Shown here: positions 50,160-61,675 of the stretch, one piece after another
How the letters are laid out: the number at the start of each line of letters is the position of its first letter
How positions within the stretch are numbered: the stretch's first letter is position 1
Assembly: GCA_027186245.1 (NCBI GenBank)
Contig: CP114481.1
Location: forward strand, 46,097,501-46,161,500
Source: Coriaria nepalensis
Taxonomy: Eukaryota > Streptophyta > Magnoliopsida > Cucurbitales > Coriariaceae
Direction of reading: 5' to 3'
Length of the DNA: 64,000 nt
The notes under the pieces: generated by a model
What the model was told of the DNA's origin: nothing
The model's input: only the letters and a program-made list of their open reading frames with translations
The model's database searches: none
Program-made: the position numbers and the translations under genes

Positions 50160-53100
50160 TTCGTTTAACCTTAAAATCATTTCAATGAGTCATTTCAAGT
50201 CAATATCTTCTTTCAAAGCAAGTCGAACGAATTCTAGTTTTGCACTACAGACACAACTTTTGTGCATAACTTGCAAATGATCATTGCAAGGAAAGTGTGC
50301 ATTCGTTTAACCTTAAAATCATTTCAATCAGTCATTTCAAGTCAATATCTTCTTTCAAAGCAAGTCGAACGCATTCTATTTTTTCACTACAAACACAAGT
50401 TTTGTGCATAACTTGCAAATGATCAATGCAAGGAAAGTGTGCATTCGTTTAACCTTAAAATCATTTCAATGAGTCATTTCAAGTCAATATCTTCTTTCAA
50501 ACCAAGTCGAACGCATTCTATTTTTGCACTACAAACACAAGTTTGGTGCATAACTTGCAAATGATCAATGCAAGGAAAGTGTGCATTCGTTTAAACTTAA
50601 AATCATTTCAATGAGTCATTTCAACTCAATATCTTCTTTCAAAGCAAGTCGAAGGCATTTTATTTTTGCACTACAAACACAAGTTTTGTGCATAACTTGC
50701 AAATGATCAATGCAAGGAAAGTGTGCATTCGTTTAATCTTAAAATCATTTCAATGAGTCATTTCAAGTCAATATCTTCTTTCAAAGCAAGTCGAACGCAT
50801 TCTATTTTTGCACTACAGACACAACTTTTGTGCATAACTTGCAAATGATCAATGCAAGGAAAGTGTCCATTCGTTTAACCTTAAAATCATTTCAATGAGT
50901 CATTTCAAGTCAATATCTTCTTTCAAACCAAGTCGAACGCATTCTATTTTTGCACTACAAACACAAGTTTTGTGCATAACTTGCAAATGATCAATGCAAG
51001 GAAAGTGTGCATTCGTTTAACCTTAAAATCATTTCAATGAGTCATTTCAAGTCAATATCTTCTTTCAATGCAAGTCGAACGAATTCTAGTTTTGCACTAC
51101 AGACACAACTTTTGTGCATAACTTGCAAATGATCATTGCAAGGAAAGTGTGCATTCGTTTAACCTTAAAATCATTTCAATCAGTCATTTCAAGTCAATAT
51201 CTTCTTTCAAAGCAATTCGAACGAATTCTATTTTTTCACTACAAACACAAGTTTTGTGCATAACTTGCAAATGATCAATGCAAGGAAAGTGTGCATTCGT
51301 TTAACCTTAAAATCATTTCAATGAGTCATTTCAAGTCAATATCTTCTTTCAAAGCAAGTCGAACGAATTCTAGTTTTGCACTACAGACACAACTTTTGTG
51401 CATAACTTGCAAATGATCATTGCAAGGAAAGTGTGCATTCGTTTAACCTTAAAATCATTTCAATCAGTCATTTCAAGTCAATATCTTCTTTCAAAGCAAG
51501 TCGAACGCATTCTATTTTTTCACTACAAACACAAGTTTTGTGCATAACTTGCAAATGATCAATGCAAGGAAAGTGTGCATTCGTTTAATCTTAAAATCAT
51601 TTCAATAAGTCATTTCAACTCAATATCTTCTTTCAAAACAAGTCGAACGAATTCCAGTTTTGCACTACAGACAAAACTTTTGTGCATAACTTGCAAATGA
51701 TCATTGCAAGGAAAGTGTGCATTCGTTTAACCTTAAAATCATTTCAATGAGTCATTTCAAGTCAATATCTTCTTTCAAAGCAAGTCGAACGCATTCTATT
51801 TTTGCACTACAAACACAAGTTTTGTGCATAACTTGCAAATGATCAATGCAAGGAAAGTGTGCATTCGTTTAACCTTAAAATCATTTCAATCAGTCATTTC
51901 AAGTCAATATCTTCTTTCAAAGCAAGTCGAAGGAATTTTATTTTTGCACTACAAACACAAGTTTTGTGCATAACTTGCAAATGATCAATGCAAGGAAAGT
52001 GTGCATTCGTTTAATCTTAAAATCATTTCAATGAGTCATTTCAAGTCAATATCTTCTTTCAAAGCAAGTCGAACGCATTCTATTTTTGCACTACAAACAC
52101 AAGTTTTGTGCATAACTTGCAAATGATCAATGCAAGGAAAGTGTCCATTCGTTTAACCTTAAAATCATTTCAATGAGTCATTTCAACTCAATATCTTCTT
52201 TCAAAGCAATTCGAACGAATTCTATTTTTTCACTACAAACACAACTTTTGTGCATAACTTGCAAATGATCAATGCGAGGAAAGTGTGCATTCGTTTAACC
52301 TTAAAATCATTTCAATGAGTCAGTCCAAGTCAATAACTTATTTCAAAGCAAGTCGAACAAATTCTATTTTTGCACTACAAACACGAGTTTTGTGCATAAC
52401 TTGCAAATGATCAATGCAAGGAAAGTGTGCATTCATTTAACCTTAAAATCATTTCAATGAGTCATTTCAACTCAATATCTTCTTTCAAAGCAAGTCGAAC
52501 GCATTCTATTTTTGCGCTACAAGCACAAGTTTTGTGCATAACTTGCAAATGATCAATGCAAGGAAAGTGTGCATTCGTTTAACCTTAAAATCATTTCAAT
52601 CAGTCATTTCAAGTCAATATCTTCTTTCAAAGCAAGTCGAACGCATTCTATTTTTTCACTACAAACACAAGTTTTGTGCATAACTTGCAAATGATCAATG
52701 CAAGGAAAGTGTGCATTCGTTTAACCTTAAAATCATTTCAATGAGTCATTTCAAGTCAATATCTTCTTTCAAAGCAAGTCGAACGCATTCTATTTTTGCA
52801 CTACAAACACAAGTTTTGTGCATAACTTGCAAATGATCAATGCAAGGAAAGTGTGCATTCGTTTAACCTTAAAATCATTTCAATCAGTCATTTCAAGTCA
52901 ATATCTTCTTTCAAAGCAAGTCGAAGGAATTTTATTTTTGCACTACAAACACAAGTTTTGTGCATAACTTGCAAATGATCAATGCAAGGAAAGTGTGCAT
53001 TCGTTTAATCTTGAAATCATTTCAATGAGTCATTTCAAGTCAATATCTTCTTTCAAAGCAAGTCGAACGCATTCTATTTTTGCACTACAGACACAACTTT

Positions 53101-54690
53101 TGTGCATAACTTGCAAATGATCAATGCAAGGAAAGTGTCCATTCGTTTAACCTTAAAATCATTTCAATAAGTCATTTCAACTCAATATCTTCTTTCAAAG
53201 CAAGTCGAACGCATTCTATTTTTGCGCTACAAACACAAGTTTTGTGCATAACTTGCAAATGATCAATGCAAGGAAAGTGTGCATTCGTTTAACCTTAAAA
53301 TCATTTCAATGGGTCATTTCAAGTCAATATCTTCTTTCAATGCAAGTCGAACGAATTCTAGTTTTGCACTACAGACACAACTTTTGTGCATAACTTGCAA
53401 ATGATCAGTGCAAGGAAAGTGTGCATTCGTTTAACCTTAAAATCATTTCAATCAGTCATTTCAAGTCAATATCTTCTTTCAAAGCAAGTCGAACGCATTC
53501 TATTTTTTCAGTACAAACACAAGTTTTGTGCATAACTTGCAAATGATCAATGCAAGGAAAGTGTGCATTCGTTTAACCTTAAAATCATTTCAATGAATCA
53601 TTTCAAGTCAATAACTTATTTCAAAGCAAGTCGAACAAATTCTATTTTTGCACTACAAACACAAGTTTTGTGCATAACTTGCAAATGATCAATGCAAGGA
53701 AAGTGTCCATTCGTTTAACCTTAAAATCATTTCAATGAGTCATTTCAACTCAATATCTTCTTTCAAAGCAATTCGAACGAATTCTATTTTTTCACTACAA
53801 ACACAACTTTTGTGCATAACTTGCAAATGATCATTGCAAGGAAAGTGCGCATTCGTTTAACCTTAAAATCATTTCAATGAGTCATTTCAAGTCAATATCT
53901 TCTTTCAAAGCAAGTCGAACGCATTCTATTTTTGCACTACAAACACAAGTTTTGTGCATAACTTGCAAATGATCAATGCAAGGAAAGTGTGCATTCGTTT
54001 AACCTTAAAATCATTTCAATGAGTCATTTCAAGTCAATATCTTCGTTCAAAGCAAGTCGAACAAATTCTATTTTTGCACTACAAACACGAGTTTTGTGCA
54101 TAACTTGCAAATGATCAATGCAAGGAAAGTGTGCATTCATTTAACCTTAAAATCATTTCAATGAGTCATTTCAACTCAATATCTTCTTTCAAAGCAAGTC
54201 GAACGCATTCTATTTTTGCGCTACAAACACGAGTTTTGTGCATAACTTGCAAATGATCAATGCAAGGAAAGTGTGCATTGGTTTAACCTTAAAATCATTT
54301 CAATGAGTCATTTCAAGTCAATATCTTCTTTCAAAGCAAGTCGAACGCATTCTATTTTTTCAGTACAAACACAAGTTTTGTGCATAACTTGCAAATGATC
54401 AATGCAAGGAAAGTGTGCATTCGTTTAACCTTAAAATCATTTCAATGAATCATTTCAAGTCAATAACTTATTTCAAAGCAAGTCGAACAAATTCTATTTT
54501 TGCACTACAAACACAAGTTTTGTGCATAACTTGCAAATGATCAATGCAAGGAAAGTGTCCATTCGTTTAACCTTAAAATCATTTCAACGAGTCATTTCAA
54601 CTCAATATCTTCTTTCAAAGCAAGTCGAACGCATTCTATTTTTGCACTACAGACACAAGTTTTGTGCATAACTTGCAAATGATCAATGCA
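50160..54690. repeat. 42-unit higher-order repeat, copy 1 (offset 5,964 bp)
   Basis: Matches about 56,124-60,654 at an offset of exactly 5,964 (42 x 142). Checked landmarks are gtttggtgc (50,541 and 56,505), tttcaaacca (50,921 and 56,885), gaaggaattttat (aggaat at 51,931 and 57,895), gcgctacaagcac (52,514 and 58,478), ttttttcagtacaaac (53,511 and 59,475), cttcgttcaaag (54,041 and 60,005) and caacgagtc (54,585 and 60,549). Point differences are more frequent than in the 46-unit pair, for example near 50.5, 51.6, 52.77, 53.3 and 54.3 kb, so this duplication looks older or has been patched by conversion. Confidence 0.88.
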
Positions 54691-56124
54691 AGGAAAGTGT
54701 GCATTCGTTTAACCTTAAAATCATTTCAATGAGTCATTTCAAGTCAATATCTTCTTTCAAAGCAAGTCGAACGCATTCTATTTTTGCACTACAAACACAA
54801 GTTTTGTGCATAACTTGCAAATGATCAATGCAAGGAAAGTGTGCATTCATTTAACCTTAAAATCATTTCAATCAGTCATTTCAAGTCAATATCTTCTTTC
54901 AAAGCAAGTCGAAGGAATTTTATTTTTGCACTACAAACACAAGTTTTGTGCATAACTTGCAAATGATCAATGCAAGGAAAGTGTGCATTCGTTTAATCTT
55001 AAAATCATTTCAATGAGTCATTTCAAGTCAATATCTTCTTTCAAAGCAAGTCGAACGCATTCTATTTTTGCACTACAGACACAACTTTTGTGCATAACTT
55101 GCAAATGATCAATGCAAGGAAAGTGTCCATTCGTTTAACCTTAAAATCATTTCAATAAGTCATTTCAACTCAATATCTTCTTTCAAAGCAAGTCGAACGC
55201 ATTCTATTTTTGCGCTACAAACACAAGTTTTGTGCATAACTTGCAAATGATCAATGCAAGGAAAGTGTGCATTCGTTTAACCTTAAAATCATTTCAATGA
55301 GTCATGTCAAGTCAATATCTTCTTTCAATGCAAGTCGAACGAATTCTAGTTTTGCACTACAGACACAACTTTTGTGCATAACTTGCAAATGATCATTGCA
55401 AGGAAAGTGTGCATTCGTTTAACCTTAAAATCATTTCAATCAGTCATTTCAAGTCAATATCTTCTTTCAAAGCAAGTCGAACGCATTCTATTTTTTCACT
55501 ACAAACACAAGTTTTGTGCATAAATTGCAAATGATCAATGCAAGGAAATTGTGCATTCGTTTAACCTTAAAATCATTTCAATGAATCATTTCAAGTCAAT
55601 AACTTATTTCAAAGCAAGTCGAACAAATTCTATTTTTGCACTCCAAACACAAGTTTTGTGCATAACTTGCAAATGATCAATGCAAGGAAAGTGTCCATTC
55701 GTTTAACCTTAAAATCATTTCAATGAGTCATTTCAACTCAATATCTTCTTTCAAAGCAATTCGAACGAATTCTATTTTTTCACTACAAACACAACTTTTG
55801 TGCATAACTTGCAAATGATCAATGCAAGGAAAGTGTGCATTCGTTTAACCTTAAAATCATTTCAATGAGTCAGTCCAAGTCAATAACTTCTTTCAAACCA
55901 AGTCGAACGCATTCTATTTTTGCACTACAAACACAAGTTTGGTGCATAACTTGCAAATGATCAATGCAAGGAAAGTGTGCATTCGTTTAACCTTAAAATC
56001 ATTTCAATGAGTCATTTCAAGTCAATATCTTCTTTCAAAGCAAGTCGAACGCATTCTATTTTTGCACTACAAACACAAGTTTTGTGCATAACTTGCAAAT
56101 GATCAATGCAAGGAAAGTGTGCAT
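54690..56124. repeat. Interval between the two 42-unit copies
   Basis: Standard units that complete the 5,964-bp spacing. The interval repeats parts of copy 1 at shorter distances: cattcatttaacc with aatcagtc recurs at an offset of 5,396 (38 units) from about 49,448, and tttcaatgcaagtc near 55,329 lies 1,988 (14 units) from 53,341. A gcataaattgc variant is at about 55,520. No gene seen. Confidence 0.65.
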
Positions 56125-59100
56125 TCGTTTAACCTTAAAATCATTTCAATCGGTCATTTCAAGTCAATATCTTCTTTCAAAGCAAGTCGAACGAATTCTA
56201 GTTTTGCACTACAGACACAACTTTTGTGCATAACTTGCAAATGATCATTGCAAGGAAAGTGTGCATTCGTTTAACCTTAAAATCATTTCAATCAGTCATT
56301 TCAAGTCAATATCTTCTTTCAAAGCAAGTCGAACGCATTCTATTTTTTCACTACAAACACAAGTTTTGTGCATAACTTGCAAATGATCAATGCAAGGAAA
56401 GTGTGCATTCGTTTAACCTTAAAATCATTTCAATGAGTCATTTCAAGTCAATATCTTCTTTCAAAGCAAGTCGAACGCATTCTATTTTTGCACTACAAAC
56501 ACAAGTTTGGTGCATAACTTGCAAATGATCAATGCAAGGAAAGTGTGCATTCGTTTAAACTTAAAATCATTTCAATGAGTCATTTCAACTCAATATCTTC
56601 TTTCAAAGCAAGTCGAAGGCATTTTATTTTTGCACTACAAACACAAGTTTTGTGCATAACTTGCAAATGATCAATGCAAGGAAAGTGTGCATTCGTTTAA
56701 TCTTAAAATCATTTCAATGAGTCATTTCAAGTCAATATCTTCTTTCAAAGCAAGTCGAACGCATTCTATTTTTGCACTACAGACACAACTTTTGTGCATA
56801 ACTTGCAAATGATCAATGCAAGGAAAGTGTGCATTCGTTTAACCTTAAAATCATTTCAATGAGTCATTTCAAGTCAATATCTTCTTTCAAACCAAGTCGA
56901 ACGCATTCTATTTTTGCACTACAAACACAAGTTTTGTGCATAACTTGCAAATGATCAATGCAAGGAAAGTGTGCATTCGTTTAACCTTAAAATCATTTCA
57001 ATGAGTCATTTCAAGTCAATATCTTCTTTCAATGCAAGTCGAACGAATTCTAGTTTTGCACTACAGACACAACTTTTGTGCATAACTTGCAAATGATCAT
57101 TGCAAGGAAAGTGTGCATTCGTTTAACCTTAAAATCATTTCAATCAGTCATTTCAAGTCAATATCTTCTTTCAAAGCAATTCGAACGAATTCTATTTTTT
57201 CACTACAAACACAAGTTTTGTGCATAACTTGCAAATGATCAATGCAAGGAAAGTGTGCATTCGTTTAACCTTAAAATCATTTCAATGAGTCATTTCAAGT
57301 CAATATCTTCTTTCAAAGCAAGTCGAACGAATTCTAGTTTTGCACTACAGACACAACTTTTGTGCATAACTTGCAAATGATCATTGCAAGGAAAGTGTGC
57401 ATTCGTTTAACCTTAAAATCATTTCAATCAGTCATTTCAAGTCAATATCTTCTTTCAAAGCAAGTCGAACGCATTCTATTTTTTCACTACAAACACAAGT
57501 TTTGTGCATAACTTGCAAATGATCAATGCAAGGAAAGTGTGCATTCGTTTAATCTTAAAATCATTTCAATAAGTCATTTCAACTCAATATCTTCTTTTAA
57601 AGCAAGTCGAACGAATTCTAGTTTTGCACTACAGACACAACTTTTGTGCATAACTTGCAAATGATCATTGCAAGGAAAGTGTGCATTCGTTTAACCTTAA
57701 AATCATTTCAATGAGTCATTTCAAGTCAATATCTTCTTTCAAAGCAAGTCGAACGCATTCTATTTTTGCACTACAAACACAAGTTTTGTGCATAACTTGC
57801 AAATGATCAATGCAAGGAAAGTGTGCATTCGTTTAACCTTAAAATCATTTCAATCAGTCATTTCAAGTCAATATCTTCTTTCAAAGCAAGTCGAAGGAAT
57901 TTTATTTTTGCACTACAAACACAAGTTTTGTGCATAACTTGCAAATGATCAATGCAAGGAAAGTGTGCATTCGTTTAATCTTAAAATCATTTCAATGAGT
58001 CATTTCAAGTCAATATCTTCTTTCAAAGCAAGTCGAACGCATTCTATTTTTGCACTACAAACACAAGTTTTGTGCATAACTTGCAAATGATCAATGCAAG
58101 GAAAGTGTCCATTCGTTTAACCTTAAAATCATTTCAATGAGTCATTTCAACTCAATATCTTCTTTCAAAGCAATTCGAACGAATTCTATTTTTTCACTAC
58201 AAACACAACTTTTGTGCATAACTTGCAAATGATCAATGCGAGGAAAGTGTGCATTCGTTTAACCTTAAAATCATTTCAATGAGTCAGTCCAAGTCAATAA
58301 CTTATTTCAAAGCAAGTCGAACAAATTCTATTTTTGCACTACAAACACGAGTTTTGTGCATAACTTGCAAATGATCAATGCAAGGAAAGTGTGCATTCAT
58401 TTAACCTTAAAATCATTTCAATGAGTCATTTCAACTCAATATCTTCTTTCAAAGCAAGTCGAACGCATTCTATTTTTGCGCTACAAGCACAAGTTTTGTG
58501 CATAACTTGCAAATGATCAATGCAAGGAAAGTGTGCATTCGTTTAACCTTAAAATCATTTCAATCAGTCATTTCAAGTCAATATCTTCTTTCAAAGCAAG
58601 TCGAACGCATTCTATTTTTTCACTACAAACACAAGTTTTGTGCATAACTTGCAAATGATCAATGCAAGGAAAGTGTGCATTCGTTTAACCTTAAAATCAT
58701 TTCAATCAGTCATTTCAAGTCAATATCTTCTTTCAAAGCAATTCGAACGAATTCTATTTTTTCACTACAAACACAAGTTTTGTGCATAACTTGCAAATGA
58801 TCAATGCAAGGAAAGTGTGCATTCGTTTAACCTTAAAATCATTTCAATCAGTCATTTCAAGTCAATATCTTCTTTCAAAGCAAGTCGAAGGAATTTTATT
58901 TTTGCACTACAAACACAAGTTTTGTGCATAACTTGCAAATGATCAATGCAAGGAAAGTGTGCATTCGTTTAATCTTAAAATCATTTCAATGAGTCATTTC
59001 AAGTCAATATCTTCTTTCAAAGCAAGTCGAACGCATTCTATTTTTGCACTACAGACACAACTTTTGTGCATAACTTGCTAATGATCAATGCAAGGAAAGT

Positions 59101-60654
59101 GTCCATTCGTTTAACCTTAAAATCATTTCAATAAGTCATTTCAACTCAATATCTTCTTTCAAAGCAAGTCGAACGCATTCTATTTTTGCGCTACAAACAC
59201 AAGTTTTGTGCATAACTTGCAAATGATCAATGCAAGGAAAGTGTGCATTCGTTTAACCTTAAAATCATTTCAATGAGTCATTTCAAGTCAATATCTTCTT
59301 TCAATGCAAGTCGAACGAATTCTAGTTTTGCACTACAGACACAACTTTTGTGCATAACTTGCAAATGATCATTGCAAGGAAAGTGTGCATTCGTTTAACC
59401 TTAAAATCATTTCAATCAGTCATTTCAAGTCAATATCTTCTTTCAAAGCAAGTCGAACACATTCTATTTTTTCAGTACAAACACAAGTTTTGTGCATAAC
59501 TTGCAAATGATCAATGCAAGGAAAGTGTGCATTCGTTTAACCTTAAAATCATTTCAATGAATCATTTCAAGTCAATAACTTATTTCAAAGCAAGTCGAAC
59601 AAATTCTATTTTTGCACTACAAACACAAGTTTTGTGCATAACTTGCAAATGATCAATGCAAGGAAAGTGTCCATTCGTTTAACCTTAAAATCATTTCAAT
59701 GAGTCATTTCAAGTCAATATCTTCTTTCAAAGCAATTCGAACGAATTCTATTTTTTCACTACAAACACAACTTTTGTGCATAACTTGCAAATGATCATTG
59801 CAAGGAAAGTGTGCATTCGTTTAACCTTAAAATCATTTCAATGAGTCATTTCAAGTCAATATCTTCTTTCAAAGCAAGTCGAACGCATTCTATTTTTGCA
59901 CTACAAACACAAGTTTTGTGCATAACTTGCAAATGATCAATGCAAGGAAAGTGTGCATTCGTTTAACCTTAAAATCATTTCAATGAGTCATTTCAAGTCA
60001 ATATCTTCGTTCAAAGCAAGTCGAACAAATTCTATTTTTGCACTACAAACACGAGTTTTGTGCATAACTTGCAAATGATCAATGCAAGGAAACTGTGCAT
60101 TCATTTAACCTTAAAATCATTTCAATGAGTCATTTCAACTCAATATCTTCTTTCAAAGCAAGTCGAACGCATTCTATTTTTGCGCTACAAACACGAGTTT
60201 TGTGCATAACTTGCAAATGATCAATGCAAGGAAAGTGTGCATTCGTTTAACCTTAAAATCATTTCAATGAATCATTTCAAGTCAATAACTTATTTCAAAG
60301 CAAGTCGAACAAATTCTATTTTTGCACTACAAACACAAGTTTTGTGCATAACTTGCAAATGATCAATGCAAGGAAAGTGTGCATTCGTTTAACCTTAAAA
60401 TCATTTCAATGAATCATTTCAAGTCAATAACTTATTTCAAAGCAAGTCGAACAAATTCTATTTTTGCACTACAAACACAAGTTTTGTGCATAACTTGCAA
60501 ATGATCAATGCAAGGAAAGTGTCCATTCGTTTAACCTTAAAATCATTTCAACGAGTCATTTCAACTCAATATCTTCTTTCAAAGCAAGTCGAACGCATTC
60601 TATTTTTGCACTACAGACACAAGTTTTGTGCATAACTTGCAAATGATCAATGCA
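56124..60654. repeat. 42-unit higher-order repeat, copy 2
   Basis: Counterpart of 50,160-54,690. Its last 1.5 kb (from about 59,120) is shared with the first copy of the 18-unit repeat, so two duplication levels overlap here. At about 58.7 kb a unit of the gcaattcgaacgaattc type replaces the gcaagtcgaacgcattc unit found at the equivalent point of copy 1 (about 52.77 kb), a one-unit replacement. Confidence 0.85.
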
Positions 60655-61675
60655 AGGAAAGTGTCCATTCGTTTAAACTTAAAATCATTTCAATGAGTCA
60701 TTTCAACTCAATATCTTCTTTCAAAGCAAGTCGAAGGCATTTTATTTTTGCACTACAAACACAAGTTTTGTGCATAACTTGCAAATGATCAATGCAAGGA
60801 AAGTGTGCATTCGTTTAATCTTAAAATCATTTCAATGAGTCATTTCAAGTCAATATCTTCTTTCAAAGCAAGTCGAACGCATTCTATTTTTGCACTACAG
60901 ACACAAGTTTTGTGCATAACTTGCAAATGATCAATGCAAGGAAAGTGTCCATTCGTTTAACCTTAAAATCATTTCAATGAGTCATTTCAAGTCAATATCT
61001 TCTTTCAAACCAAGTCGAACGCATTCTATTTTTGCACTACAAACACAAGTTTTGTGCATAACTTGCAAATGATCAATGCAAGGAAAGTGTGCATTCGTTT
61101 AACCTTAAAATCATTTCAATGAGTCATTTCAAGTCAATATCTTCTTTCAATGCAAGTCGAACGAATTCTAGTTTTGCACTACAGACACAACTTTTGTGCA
61201 TAACTTGCAAATGATCATTGCAAGGAAAGTGTGCATTCGTTTAACCTTAAAATCATTTCAATCAGTCATTTCAAGTCAATATCTTCTTTCAAAGCAATTC
61301 GAACGAATTCTATTTTTTCACTACAAACACAAGTTTTGTGCATAACTTGCAAATGATCAATGCAAGGAAAGTGTGCATTCGTTTAACCTTAAAATCATTT
61401 CAATGAGTCATTTCAAGTCAATATCTTCTTTCAAAGCAAGTCGAACGAATTCTAGTTTTGCACTACAGACACAACTTTTGTGCATAACTTGCAAATGATC
61501 ATTGCAAGGAAAGTGTGCATTCGTTTAACCTTAAAATCATTTCAATCAGTCATTTCAAGTCAATATCTTCTTTCAAAGCAAGTCGAACGCATTCTATTTT
61601 TTCACTACAAACACAAGTTTTGTGCATAACTTGCAAATGATCAATGCAAGGAAAGTGTGCATTCGTTTAATCTTA
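59120..61675. repeat. 18-unit higher-order repeat, copy 1 (2,556 bp)
   Basis: Tandem with 61,676-64,000 at an offset of exactly 2,556 (18 x 142). Checked landmarks are tttcaatgcaagtc (tgcaag at 59,305 and 61,861), cttcgttcaaag (60,005 and 62,561), ggaaactgtgc with cattcatttaacc, and tttcaaacca (61,003 and 63,559). Few differences are apparent, one being the p8-13 region near 59,806 against 62,362 (gtgtgcattcg against gtgtgtattcg). Confidence 0.88.

Larger units (their letters stand above)
41085..50160. repeat. Zone IV: transitional array with 6- and 20-unit repeats
   Basis: The zone is 142-bp units throughout. The aactaagc variant is last noticed at 45,153, while acacgagttttgtg first appears near 43,574 and tttcaatgc in place of tttcaaagc near 48,367. 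Pairs include gtcattccaag at 42,801 and 45,643 (offset 2,842, 20 units + 2) and gttctttcaaagc near 43,670 and 43,952. Zone III landmarks such as gaatcatttcaag and gtgttcattcg continue as diverged copies. No gene seen. Confidence 0.7.
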
